Of a DNA stretch of 64,000 nucleotides, positions 1 to 8,158 are shown piece by piece. The notes below the pieces were generated by a model, which saw nothing but the letters and a program-made list of their open reading frames with translations, searched no databases and was not told the DNA's origin. Each line of letters begins with the position of its first letter. Position 1 is the stretch's first letter. A program made the position numbers and the translations under genes. Source of the DNA: CAVYOE01 sp963770155 (GTDB taxonomy: Bacteria > Actinomycetota > Thermoleophilia > Solirubrobacterales > 70-9); NCBI GenBank assembly GCA_963770155.1, contig CAVYOE010000001.1, positions 806,001-870,000 on the forward strand, given 5' to 3'.

Positions 1-34
1 GCTTACATCCCGAGCGACTAGCTCCAGACAGACC
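1..34 (+). ncRNA. rnpB: probable 3' tail of RNase P RNA
   Basis: The window opens with GCTTACATCCCGAGCG. The conserved 3' end of bacterial RNase P RNA carries a GGCTTA(C/T) element a few bases before the 3' strand of helix P1, and the following bases could be that strand. A good intrinsic terminator lies directly downstream on the same strand, as expected for an RNA gene. The 5' body lies outside the window, so P1 pairing cannot be tested here. Identification is inference; the bases could instead be the tail of some other plus-strand transcript. Confidence 0.35.
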
Positions 35-43
35 GCACCAGCT

Positions 44-66
44 GCCGCCAGGGCGGCTTTTTTGTT
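44..66 (+). terminator. intrinsic terminator
   Basis: GCCGCC, a two-base loop in the minimal pairing, then GGCGGC followed by six T and a further TTT after one G. This is a rho-independent terminator reading in the plus direction. It ends the transcript that enters from the left and also separates it from the convergent minus-strand gene ending at 89. Confidence 0.75.
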
Positions 67-88
67 TGCGGGACCAGTCCTCTGAGAA

Positions 89-1501
89 CTACTTGCGCCG
101 CTTCTTCTTGCGGCGGACGCACTTCTTTTTCTTCTTGCCCTTCTTCTTGACCGTCTTCAGGCGGAACCCCTTCCGGCACTTTCGAACCGGGGGAGCGGCA
201 CCTGTGGCCGGCGGCGGGTCGTCGGAGGTCAGGTAGCGGGCGAGGGCTACGTCGGTATTGCCGAGGTCGTCGGAGATCCCCCCGATAAGAGCGCGGCCGT
301 CGGCTTGAAGCGCGAGGTCGGTGACGAAATCCGAGTTCTGGATATCGGTGGTCTGGACCCCGTCGCCGGAGAAGCTCGGATCAAGCTGACCCGAGGGCGT
401 GTACCGGAGCAGCCCGAAGTCTCCGCCCCCGGTCACCGCGAGCAGAATCTTGCCGTCGGGCTGGAGGGCGACCGCCCCTCCGGCGCCGTTCGAATTGATC
501 AACGGTGTGGTCACCAGCCCGTCGGACGAGAAGCTGGTGTCGAGCGCGCCGTCGGAGGCAAAGCGGGCGACGAGATACGCGCCGGTGTGGTCGCCGCCGG
601 TGACGATCCGTCCGTCGGGCGTCAGCGCCATCGAGGTCGCGCGGGCAAAGTCAAGTCCGGCGCCGGAGCCGAGCAGTGTCTTGCCGTCGTTGTTGGTGCC
701 GTCGTTGCCGAAGGTCGTGTCCAGATCGCCCGAGTTGCCGCCGTCGGCGATGTAGCGGAGCAGGGCGAGTGCGTTGCCGGCCGAGCCCCCGACGAGGTAG
801 GTCGGGCCTGGCCGGACCAGGATCGAGTAAGCGCTGTCGATCGACCCCGCATTGACATCCGTGAAGACACGGCCGTTGTTCGGGTCAAAGGTGACGTCGA
901 GCATGCCAGCGGTGGCGCCGGGCGTACCGATGTGCCGTGAGACGAAGAAGTCGTCGTTGGAATCCCCCGCGACGACGATCCGGCTCCCGTCGAGCGCAAC
1001 GTCCCGTGGGCTTTGGCTTCCACCGAAATCGGCGGAGAACTTGCCGTCGCCGCCGCCAAATCCCGTGGTGTCGAGCGAGCCGTCGCTGTTGTAGCGGACC
1101 AGGGCGATGTCGGAGTTCGCTCCGCCGGCGGCGACGATCTTGCCGTCGGGCTGGACCTCGATCGCTTCGGCGCTGTCGATTGTCGGCACCGCTGCGATCA
1201 CGTTGATGTTGGTGACGACCCTCCCGTCGCCGGGTGTTGCGTCGTTGCCAAAAGTGGTGTCGAGGGAACCGCTGGGGTTGAAGCGAAGCAACGCGAATTC
1301 GTCGGCGATCCCGCCCGCGACGAGGATCTTTCCGTCGGGCAGGATCTCAATGTCATTTACCTCGTCGGCGCCGCCTACATCGAGGCTGACCTTGCCGGCT
1401 CCGCTGAAGCTCGTGTCGAGGTCCCCCGCGAGCGCGGCGAATGCCTGCCCACCGCCTACGAGGGCCGCTACCAAAGCCGCTACCCAGATCCTCCTCTGCA
1501 C
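89..1501 (-). CDS. secreted delta-60 repeat protein
   Basis: A 470-residue exported protein starting at GTG, with a signal peptide in the first ~22 residues (a basic start, then an Ala/Val-rich core). The body holds about seven copies of the delta-60 repeat, each with a core like LDTTFG..DG followed by a strand pair containing PDGKI(L/V)..GG; the family is predicted to form beta-propeller-like structures of unknown function. The last ~30 residues form a very basic tail (KKKGKKKKK, RRKKKRRK) with two Cys, a tail type also seen on the protein at 11515. It is divergent from the Fur-family gene. The substrate or partner is unknown. Confidence 0.82.
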   Translation of the reverse strand: MQRRIWVAALVAALVGGGQAFAALAGDLDTSFSGAGKVSLDVGGADEVNDIEILPDGKILVAGGIADEFALLRFNPSGSLDTTFGNDATPGDGRVVTNINVIAAVPTIDSAEAIEVQPDGKIVAAGGANSDIALVRYNSDGSLDTTGFGGGDGKFSADFGGSQSPRDVALDGSRIVVAGDSNDDFFVSRHIGTPGATAGMLDVTFDPNNGRVFTDVNAGSIDSAYSILVRPGPTYLVGGSAGNALALLRYIADGGNSGDLDTTFGNDGTNNDGKTLLGSGAGLDFARATSMALTPDGRIVTGGDHTGAYLVARFASDGALDTSFSSDGLVTTPLINSNGAGGAVALQPDGKILLAVTGGGDFGLLRYTPSGQLDPSFSGDGVQTTDIQNSDFVTDLALQADGRALIGGISDDLGNTDVALARYLTSDDPPPATGAAPPVRKCRKGFRLKTVKKKGKKKKKCVRRKKKRRK

Positions 1502-1539
1502 TGCCCTCAGTCTAGGGCCGCACGCATCGTTTTTCTAGT

Positions 1540-1556
1540 TGATAACGCGGTATCAT
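1540..1556 (+). promoter_or_regulatory. palindromic Fur/Zur-type operator on a leaderless promoter
   Basis: TGATAACGCGGTATCA (1540-1555) is an inverted repeat in which 7 of 8 positions match between arms. Its right arm contains TATCAT (1551-1556), a good -10 hexamer placed six bases before the ATG at 1563, so transcription would begin at or next to the start codon. No convincing -35 is visible. A palindrome with TGATA arms over the promoter of a Fur-family gene suggests autoregulation. This is inferred from position and symmetry. Confidence 0.55.
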
Positions 1557-1562
1557 TACGGC

Positions 1563-2024
1563 ATGGCTTCCGCGGCCAGCACTCAGCAGTCACGCTCCGA
1601 TTGGGAGGCCGACGCGACCGAGAAGCTGGCTGCCGCCGGTCATCGCGCGGGCGGCGCCCGCACCGCGGTGGTCGAGCTGCTCGCCGGCCAGGAGTGCGTC
1701 CTCTCCGCCCAGCAGATCTTCGACCGGCTTCGGTCCGAGAACCGGTCGGTCGGGATTGCCAGCATCTACCGGGCGCTCGAGCTGCTCGAAGAGCTCGAGC
1801 TCGTCCACCGGCTCGAAATCGGCGACGGTGGCGCGCGCTACGAGCCCGCCCTGCCCGGCGGCGAGCACCACCACCATGTCATCTGTGACAGCTGCGGCGA
1901 GGTGACCGCGTTCGAGGACCCGCCGCTGGAGGCCGCGATCGAGAAGCTCTCCGGTCGCATCCGCAGCCACCTGGTCTCGACCCACGACGTGGTCATCCGC
2001 GGCACTTGCCGGCGCTGCGCCTAG
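1563..2024 (+). CDS. Fur family transcriptional regulator
   Basis: A 153-residue metal-dependent repressor. The N-terminal winged helix contains the usual QQIFDRL and SIYRALELLEELELVHRL stretches. The C-terminal dimerisation domain has a His cluster (EHHHHVICDSC) giving metal ligands, and two CxxC pairs, CDSC and CRRC, for the structural zinc. I chose ATG 1563 over the upstream TTG at 1539 because the upstream codons lie inside the promoter palindrome and a -10 sits just before 1563. Whether it senses iron, zinc or peroxide cannot be decided from residues alone; Zur or Fur are likeliest. The operator upstream suggests self-control. Confidence 0.88.
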   Translation: MASAASTQQSRSDWEADATEKLAAAGHRAGGARTAVVELLAGQECVLSAQQIFDRLRSENRSVGIASIYRALELLEELELVHRLEIGDGGARYEPALPGGEHHHHVICDSCGEVTAFEDPPLEAAIEKLSGRIRSHLVSTHDVVIRGTCRRCA

Positions 2025-2091
2025 GCGGCGCGCTCGCACCGTTGGACATCTGTTCGACGTGATCGATTGACGCGCGGGCAGTAGTCCCTGT

Positions 2092-4032
2092 GTGAGAATC
2101 GCGGCGATGCGACAGGTGCTTTTGGCGGGGGCGATCGCGGGGCTGGGCCTGTGCCTTGGCGCTGCCGAGCTGCCGCCGCTGGACTCCGCGATCGGAACAG
2201 CGGAGGCCCGAGCGAAGAAGGAGAAGAAGCGGAAGAAGCCTCGGGCGGCGAGGCTGCTCCCCTTTGACACCTGCGACTCGCTGATCTCCTTCGGCGACCG
2301 GCACGCCACCAGGCTCTACGGGGCCGACTACGGGGAGGAGAACCTCTCTCCCCCGATCGCAGTCAGCGACGACGCGGTGACGAAGCAGAAGGGCGAGGGC
2401 GCTGCTGCGACCGGCGGTGGCGATTCGACCACCAACGTCCAGGTCCAGGGTGTGGACGAGCCCGACATCGTCAAATCCGGCGGTGGCATCATCTACGCGG
2501 TCAGCGGCGGGGCGCTTCGGGTCGTCGATGCGCGCGGCGCGACCCCCCAGCTGCTCGAGTCGCTGCCACTCGAGGGCTTCCGCCACGAGCTCCTGCTCGC
2601 CGGCAGCAAGCTGCTGGTGATCTCGAACAACTACGAGACACCGCTCGCGGTCGATCCGAATGCGCCCAAGGACCCGCCGCCAAGCGGCCCGGGCTCGTCG
2701 CCCGGAGCCCCGTACGAGCTCACCTCCCCCACCACGACGCTGACCGAGATCGACGTCTCCAAGCCCGGCTCCCTCCGCGTGCTGAACACCCAGAAGGTCG
2801 ATGGCCTCTACCTCAGCGCGCGCCTCACCGGCGAGCAGGTCCGCCTCGTCCTGAGCGCCACTCCGGCGGCGCTCGATTTCAAGGCATCGCGCTTGCGCTC
2901 CCCACTTGCCGGCTGGGTTCCGTTCTCGAGGACCGAGAACCGGACCACCGGGGTGACCGAGACCGGTCCCGCCCTCGGTGCCTGCCCCGAGGTCGCGCAC
3001 CCCGGCCAGTTCTCGGGGCTCAACATGCTCGCGGTGTTCACGATCGACCTCGCGCGGGGCCTGCCCGCGGTCGATGCCGACGCCGTGATGACCGACGGCG
3101 AGGTCGTCTACGCCTCGCCCCAGAGCCTCTACGTCACGACCACCCGGTGGGGCGCAGCTGAGCCGAACAGCACCGCAATCCACAAGTTCGACACCTCGAA
3201 CCCCGGCGAGACCACCTATCGCGCCAGCGGCGCGGTCCACGGATATCTCTTGAACCAGTTCTCGCTCGATGAGCACGAGGGGTTCCTGCGGGCGGCGACC
3301 ACCGGGGACGCCACCGGCGGTGGCACCGATCCGTTCGAGACCGAGAGCTTCGTCACCGTGCTCGAGGAGCGGGTAGGACGGCTGGCGACGGTGGGCCGGA
3401 TCGGCGAGCTCGGGCGCGGCGAGGAGATCTATGCGGTTCGGATGATCGGTGACACCGGATACGTGGTCACGTTCCGGAACACCGACCCGCTGTTCACGCT
3501 TGACCTCAGCGATCCGCAGAACCCGCGGTTGCTCGGTGAGCTCGAGATCCGGGGCTACTCGGCCTACCTGCACCCGCTCGGCCCCGACCGATTGATCGGG
3601 ATCGGTCAGGACGCGACCCTGGACGGCTTCACGCTGGGGACGCAGCTCTCGCTGTTCGATGTCTCGAATCTGAGCAACCCGGTACGGCTCGAGAACCGGG
3701 TGGTCGCCGGCGGAAACTCGGAGGTCGAGTACGACCACCACGCCTTCCTCTACTGGGAGCCATCGCACCTGGCCGTGATCCCGCTCAGCGCCGACGGCAA
3801 GAAGGGCAGACGCTTCCGCGGCGCCGCGGGATTCAGCATCGACGGCTCGCGGATCGCCGAGCTGGGACGGATCGCGCATCCGCCGGCGCGTCGCCGTCCC
3901 GCGATCCGCCGCTCGCTGGTGGTTGGCGGGCGCCTCTTCACTCTCTCCTGCCGCGGAATGCAGATGGCGGGACTGGCGAGCCTGAACCAGCTCGCCTGGG
4001 TCCCGTTCCCGGCCCGCCGGAACTGCCGCTAG
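2092..4032 (+). CDS. secreted beta-propeller domain protein
   Basis: A 646-residue protein starting at GTG. An N-terminal hydrophobic segment (residues ~5-25) is followed by a basic KKEKKRKK stretch. From about residue 110 it matches the bacterial beta-propeller family with the diagnostic motif VQGVDEPDIVKSGG (Pfam PF09826 by recognition), followed by repeated blades with YAVSGG, TYVV/YVTT and LFDVS elements. The family is exported, and its function is not established. A Cys near residue 60 and one near the C terminus could form a disulfide. Its stop codon shares the CTAG tetramer with the convergent glpD stop. Confidence 0.82.
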   Translation: MRIAAMRQVLLAGAIAGLGLCLGAAELPPLDSAIGTAEARAKKEKKRKKPRAARLLPFDTCDSLISFGDRHATRLYGADYGEENLSPPIAVSDDAVTKQKGEGAAATGGGDSTTNVQVQGVDEPDIVKSGGGIIYAVSGGALRVVDARGATPQLLESLPLEGFRHELLLAGSKLLVISNNYETPLAVDPNAPKDPPPSGPGSSPGAPYELTSPTTTLTEIDVSKPGSLRVLNTQKVDGLYLSARLTGEQVRLVLSATPAALDFKASRLRSPLAGWVPFSRTENRTTGVTETGPALGACPEVAHPGQFSGLNMLAVFTIDLARGLPAVDADAVMTDGEVVYASPQSLYVTTTRWGAAEPNSTAIHKFDTSNPGETTYRASGAVHGYLLNQFSLDEHEGFLRAATTGDATGGGTDPFETESFVTVLEERVGRLATVGRIGELGRGEEIYAVRMIGDTGYVVTFRNTDPLFTLDLSDPQNPRLLGELEIRGYSAYLHPLGPDRLIGIGQDATLDGFTLGTQLSLFDVSNLSNPVRLENRVVAGGNSEVEYDHHAFLYWEPSHLAVIPLSADGKKGRRFRGAAGFSIDGSRIAELGRIAHPPARRRPAIRRSLVVGGRLFTLSCRGMQMAGLASLNQLAWVPFPARRNCR

Positions 4033-5700
4033 CCGTCGCGCGCGGGGTCGAACCCCTCGCGCTGCGTGACATCGCCCCAGGCACGGCCTTCGTCGGCGAC
4101 GCGGTCTTCGCTCCAGCCCAGTTCCTCGCCGAGCAACTCGGCGACCCTGCCGATCGTCTTCTCCTCACGCAGCTGGGGAGCCGCCAGCAGCCCGAGCCGG
4201 GTTCTCCTTAGGAGCACGTCCCCTACGGATCTCGCCTGTTCGGAGCGAGCGGACAGGACGACCTCGGCGAACAGGTCGGGGCAACCCGGCGCGATCGGCT
4301 CGGCGAGCTCGGGGCGCTCGGCGGCAATCGCGAGCACGTCGCGGGCGGCATGGCCGTAGCGGAAGGCGAGCTGCTCACGGGCGCCCTCCGGGAGCTCGAG
4401 GTCACTGGCCAAGTCGTCCTTGCTTGCCTCCATCCCCAGTGGGATGTCATCGGTGCGGCAGTCGGCTTCTCGTCCCTCGCGGTCGACCATGCGATCGACG
4501 ACGTGCTTGGCCATCCTCCGCCAGGTGGTCAGCTTGCCGCCCGTGATCGTCAGCATCCCGGAAGAGGTCTCGTAGAGCTCAGCTTTGCGGGAGATGTCGA
4601 CCGACTTCTTTGGGTCGCCGGAGGAGATCAGCGGCCTTACCCCGGCATAGGCGCCGGTCAAATGCTGCGTGGTGAGCTCGAGCTCGAAATAGTCGTTGAC
4701 AGCGTCGAGCAGATAGGTGATGTCATCCGCGCCCCGGGGGAACCGCCTCGATGCCCCCTTCGTAGTCGTTGTCGGTGGTTCCTACGAGAGTGCGCCCGTA
4801 CCAGGGGAGCGCAAAGATCTGCCTCCCCTCCCCTGCGGGCACGATGCAGGCAGCCTCGCCGATCGGAAGATCGTCGAACGAGATGACGATGTGAGTGCCG
4901 CGACTGGGGCTGATCCGCGGGACTTCCTCCTCGCTCAGGATCTCCTCGGTTCGGATCTGGTCCGCCCAGACGCCGGTGGCGTTGACGACGTTGGCCGCGC
5001 GGATCTCGAAGCTCTCGCCCGATTCGGCCTCGGTCACCTTGACTCCGGAAGCGCGGTCGTCGTGGTCGAGGACTTCGGTCACCTCGGCACCGTTGAGCAG
5101 GACAGCGCCAAAGCGCTCGGCCTCGCCGAGAATCGTCAGGACGAGGCGCACGTCGTCGGTCTGACAGTCGTAGAAAAGATATGCGCCGGCGGGGTCCAGC
5201 GGCGCTAGCGCGGGGATCAGCTCAGCCGCCTCCTCCCCGCTGATCGTTCGGTGGCGGTCGGGCGCCCAGTAGTTGGCCTCCCTTGCGTGCTCTGCCCGCT
5301 CGCTGCGGCCCCGCCCGATGCGCGAGGTTGCCATCACGTCGTACATGTTGAGACCGACACCGAGGCTGCGGCTTCGTCGCTCCTCGCCGAGATTGGGCAC
5401 GAGGAAAGGGGTCGGGTAGACGAGGTGCGGCGCGAGTTGGACCATCAACTGGCGCTCCAGCAGTGCTTCGCGGACCAGGCCGAGATCGAAGTTGCGCAGA
5501 TAGCGGAGGCCCCCGTGGACCATCTTCGAAGAGCGGCTCGAGGTTCCCTGCGCGTAATCGCCCTTCTCTACGAGCGCGACCGAATAGCCGCGCGATGCTG
5601 CATCGAGCGCGACCCCGGCGCCGGTAATCCCGCCGCCGATCACGACCAGGTCGAATTCCTCACCGGCAAGGGCCTCGATCGCGTCGTCGCGGCTGATCAC
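4029..5700 (-). pseudogene. glpD: glycerol-3-phosphate dehydrogenase, frameshifted
   Basis: An FAD-dependent enzyme oxidising sn-glycerol-3-phosphate to dihydroxyacetone phosphate at the membrane. The 5' part (5700-4723) has the dinucleotide-binding GGGITG at residues 22-27, the GTSSRSSKMVHGGLRYL substrate/FAD region and VGTTDNDYEG. The 3' part (through 4029), in another frame, has GAYAGVRPLI, TITGGKLTTWR and a DAO-C-like end. Removing one base from the C4/G5 run at 4732-4740 joins the frames as ...VPPGADDITYLLDAVNDY and gives a normal ~556-residue protein. This is either a sequencing or assembly error in a homopolymer, or a recent inactivation. The GTG start overlaps the nitroreductase stop (GTGA), implying coupled translation. 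Confidence 0.85.
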
Positions 5701-6203
5701 GGCAGGAACTCGGCAGTGGCTTCCGGTGGGCGCTCGGGAGGGTCCTGCTCCTGGACGGGATGCCCTATATGGAGGAGCCCGACGAAGCGCTCACCCTCGG
5801 GAAGGCTGACCGCGGCCCGCCCCTCCGGGGTGCGCAGGACATCCGGCGTGCGCCAGTAGCCGGCGAGTCCCCGGGCGTGTGCAGACAGCAGCACGATGTA
5901 CGCGGCGACGGCGGTGGCGTGCAGGTCCTCCTCGTCGGTGACCGGATCGCCGCTGAGGGCGGCAGAGCAGACAACCAGGGTCGGAGCACGGTCGAGCTTG
6001 GGCGCCGCCTCCGGTCCGGCGGTCCCTTTGAGGCGCTCCAGGGTCTCGGGACCGATCACGCGAAAACGCCAGGGCGCGGTCAGGTGGTGGTTGGGTGCCC
6101 AGCGGGCCAGCTCGAACAGCTCTTCCAGAGTGGCGCGGTCGACCGGCTCGGGCCGGTACGCCTTGTGGGTGCGGCGGGTCCGGATCGCCTCTTCGACTTC
6201 CAC
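5697..6203 (-). CDS. nitroreductase family FMN oxidoreductase
   Basis: A protein of about 168 residues in the nitroreductase fold. The N-terminal RTRRTHKAY and the ARWAPNHHLTAPWRF segment form the FMN phosphate and substrate region, and the C-terminal GERFVGLLHIGHP closes the domain. It is likely a dimeric NAD(P)H-dependent flavoprotein reducing nitro, quinone or similar groups; the physiological substrate is unknown. GTG 6203 is chosen because upstream sequence in this frame is shadow coding. It lies 33 bases downstream of the B12 operon on the same strand and overlaps glpD by GTGA. Residues do not look like BluB, so a B12 role is not assumed. Confidence 0.8.
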   Translation of the reverse strand: MEVEEAIRTRRTHKAYRPEPVDRATLEELFELARWAPNHHLTAPWRFRVIGPETLERLKGTAGPEAAPKLDRAPTLVVCSAALSGDPVTDEEDLHATAVAAYIVLLSAHARGLAGYWRTPDVLRTPEGRAAVSLPEGERFVGLLHIGHPVQEQDPPERPPEATAEFLP

Positions 6204-6235
6204 GCTCCGAACGCTAGCCCACGCGCGGTGGAGAG

Positions 6236-8158
6236 CTAGAGGCGGCGCTTGTATGCGAGCCAGCCGAGCCAGCCAAGGAAGGCGAGGGCGACAACGATCG
6301 CGCCGCCGATCCGCCACGGCGAGCCCCAGTCGCTGCCGCCGCCGTCCTCCTCCGTGTCGCTCGTGGTTTCCGGCTCGGTGGCTTGCGCGGCGCCCGGTAC
6401 GACTGTGGTCGTGGTGTCTGCCGGACCGGCGGCGGGGGCACCGGCCCCCTTCGGCGCGACTCCGCGAGGGGCGGAGTCGCTGCCGGTGTTGCGGCTGGGC
6501 GCTCCGCGCGGATTTCCTCCGGGGGCGGTGCCCCCGCCGCCTGAGGTACCTCCGCCGCCTGAGCCACCGGTGCTGGTCCGGACGGTGCCCCCGCCGGCGG
6601 ACAGACGCGACCTCGGCACCGGGTCTATCGGAAATGGCTGGCGAGCAGCCGCGGTCATTGCCTGGGCCGTGACCCATACCGGCGTCTGATCGCTGGAGGC
6701 CGAGTAGCGGTAGTGGCCGTCGGTCGCTTGCCGGGCGGCCAGGTAGCTAAGCCCGCGTTTGACTGCCGAGCCTCCGCCGCCCGCCGCGACCAAGCCCTGG
6801 AGTGCCCAGGCGGTCGATTGCGAGTTTTCCACGCCGCCGGACAGTGGGAAGCCGCCGCTCGGTCGCTGCACACCGCGCAGGAAGGAAACGCCCTTACCGA
6901 CCGCCTCCCCCCCGCCGCTGACCGCGAGGGCCTGCAGGGCGGCGCCGGTGCTGTCGGCGTCGCTGGCGGTCCGAGGGGCAAAGCCCCAGCCGCCGTCAGG
7001 ATTCTGGGCGCCGGCGAGCCACGAAGCGGATTGGCGATTGCCGCCCGTCGCGCCGGCCGCGTCGAGCGCGAGGACGCCGAAGGCGGTCAGATTGACCTGT
7101 CCGGAGAAAGACCCGTCGGGGCCGCGCGCCCGGCGCAGGCGGGTGACCAGGTTCTTGCCGCCGAACCGGCGGACGCTGAGGCCGGCCCCGCGTAAGACGA
7201 GGATCGTCCGTTCGAGGTCGCCGACGTTGCGGATCTCGGTCGCGTGGGCGCGCAGGTACGAGATCGGCGTCTGGCCGCCCTTGTTCAGGTCCAGCGGGTT
7301 GAGCCCGGCCGCCTCGAGCCCGAGCGCAGCCCAGCCGGTCATTCCCGGATTCGACTCGGAGCCCGGGGCGACTCCAAAGCCGCCGTCCTCGTTCTGTGCC
7401 GCGCGCATCCAGGTCAGGCTCGAACTGCGCTTCGCTGCGCCCGCCTCGCCCTCCACCCCGTTGAGCATCCCGGTGCCCGAGGCGGCGAGTAGAACCCCGG
7501 CCAAAAGCACCACCACGGGTACGGCCGGGACCGCTCGCGGCGCCGGCCGGGGGCTCCAGCGCACCTCGAACCGCTCCCGGAACCGCAGCAGCATCCGGAC
7601 CAGGGCCGGACCGGCGACAAGCGCGATCGCCACGTTGCCAATCGTGTGCGCGATGTTGAACGGAATGCCCCGGGCCGAAAGCGCAAGGAAGCGGTCGAGC
7701 GACTGCTCCCCGCCGTAGGTCACCATTAGGGAGAAGTCGAGCAGGGCCCCGTAGGCGAGGCCGGCGATTCCACATGCCGCGGCCAACCCGAAGCGGCCGA
7801 GGCGACGACCGGTGACCGCCGCCAGTGCCGCGCCGCCCACTCCGCACAACCCCCACCCCGCCATCTGCCACGGCGTCCACGGGCCCTGGCCGAGCCAGAA
7901 GTTCGAGACGACCGCGGCAATCGCTCCGACGGCAAAGCCGGGGGCGGCCCCGATCGCGTACCCGGCGAACAGGACGATGTCGGTGGTGGCGACCACGTTC
8001 GGAATCACCGGAAAGGCGACCCTGCCGGCGACTGCAAGGGCCGCCATGACCGCGACCATGGCGACGATCTGCGAGGGCGGCTTGGAGCGCTCGTACCAGG
8101 CAAAGCCTCCGATCACGACCACTGCAAGCAGCAGGAATGACCCGCTTTGCCAGGTCAT
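6236..8158 (-). CDS. ECF transporter S component fused to extracellular six-repeat alpha/alpha barrel
   Basis: 640 residues. Residues ~1-210 form a six-helix ECF substrate-binding (S) component with the typical NVVATTDIVLFAGYAIG and SNFWLGQGPWTPWQMAGWGL stretches. A further membrane segment (~225-245) leads to residues ~255-520, six tandem squalene/prenyltransferase-type repeats with turns such as NEDGGFG, PDGSFSG, PDGGWGF and TDGHYRYS. A Gly/Pro/Thr-rich linker and a terminal TM helix (~617-637) with a basic KRRL end follow. Topology therefore puts the barrel outside the cell, tethered at both ends. A (alpha/alpha)6 barrel is also the B12-binding alpha domain of human intrinsic factor. With the upstream riboswitch, cobalamin is the likely ligand. 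Its ATG overlaps the ATPase stop (ATGA). Confidence 0.82.
   Translation of the reverse strand: MTWQSGSFLLLAVVVIGGFAWYERSKPPSQIVAMVAVMAALAVAGRVAFPVIPNVVATTDIVLFAGYAIGAAPGFAVGAIAAVVSNFWLGQGPWTPWQMAGWGLCGVGGAALAAVTGRRLGRFGLAAACGIAGLAYGALLDFSLMVTYGGEQSLDRFLALSARGIPFNIAHTIGNVAIALVAGPALVRMLLRFRERFEVRWSPRPAPRAVPAVPVVVLLAGVLLAASGTGMLNGVEGEAGAAKRSSSLTWMRAAQNEDGGFGVAPGSESNPGMTGWAALGLEAAGLNPLDLNKGGQTPISYLRAHATEIRNVGDLERTILVLRGAGLSVRRFGGKNLVTRLRRARGPDGSFSGQVNLTAFGVLALDAAGATGGNRQSASWLAGAQNPDGGWGFAPRTASDADSTGAALQALAVSGGGEAVGKGVSFLRGVQRPSGGFPLSGGVENSQSTAWALQGLVAAGGGGSAVKRGLSYLAARQATDGHYRYSASSDQTPVWVTAQAMTAAARQPFPIDPVPRSRLSAGGGTVRTSTGGSGGGGTSGGGGTAPGGNPRGAPSRNTGSDSAPRGVAPKGAGAPAAGPADTTTTVVPGAAQATEPETTSDTEEDGGGSDWGSPWRIGGAIVVALAFLGWLGWLAYKRRL

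Noticed and set aside
1993..3879. A 628-residue open frame on the minus strand opposite the beta-propeller gene
   Set aside because: It has no recognisable domain, is low-complexity Arg/Gly/Glu-rich and is the mirror of a clear secreted protein; a GC-rich shadow.
5697..6203. Nitroreductase as BluB (lower-ligand synthesis for B12), given the adjacent B12 operon
   Set aside because: The sequence has the generic nitroreductase RTRRTHKAY and lacks the BluB-type GLxQPW features I would expect; linkage alone is not enough.
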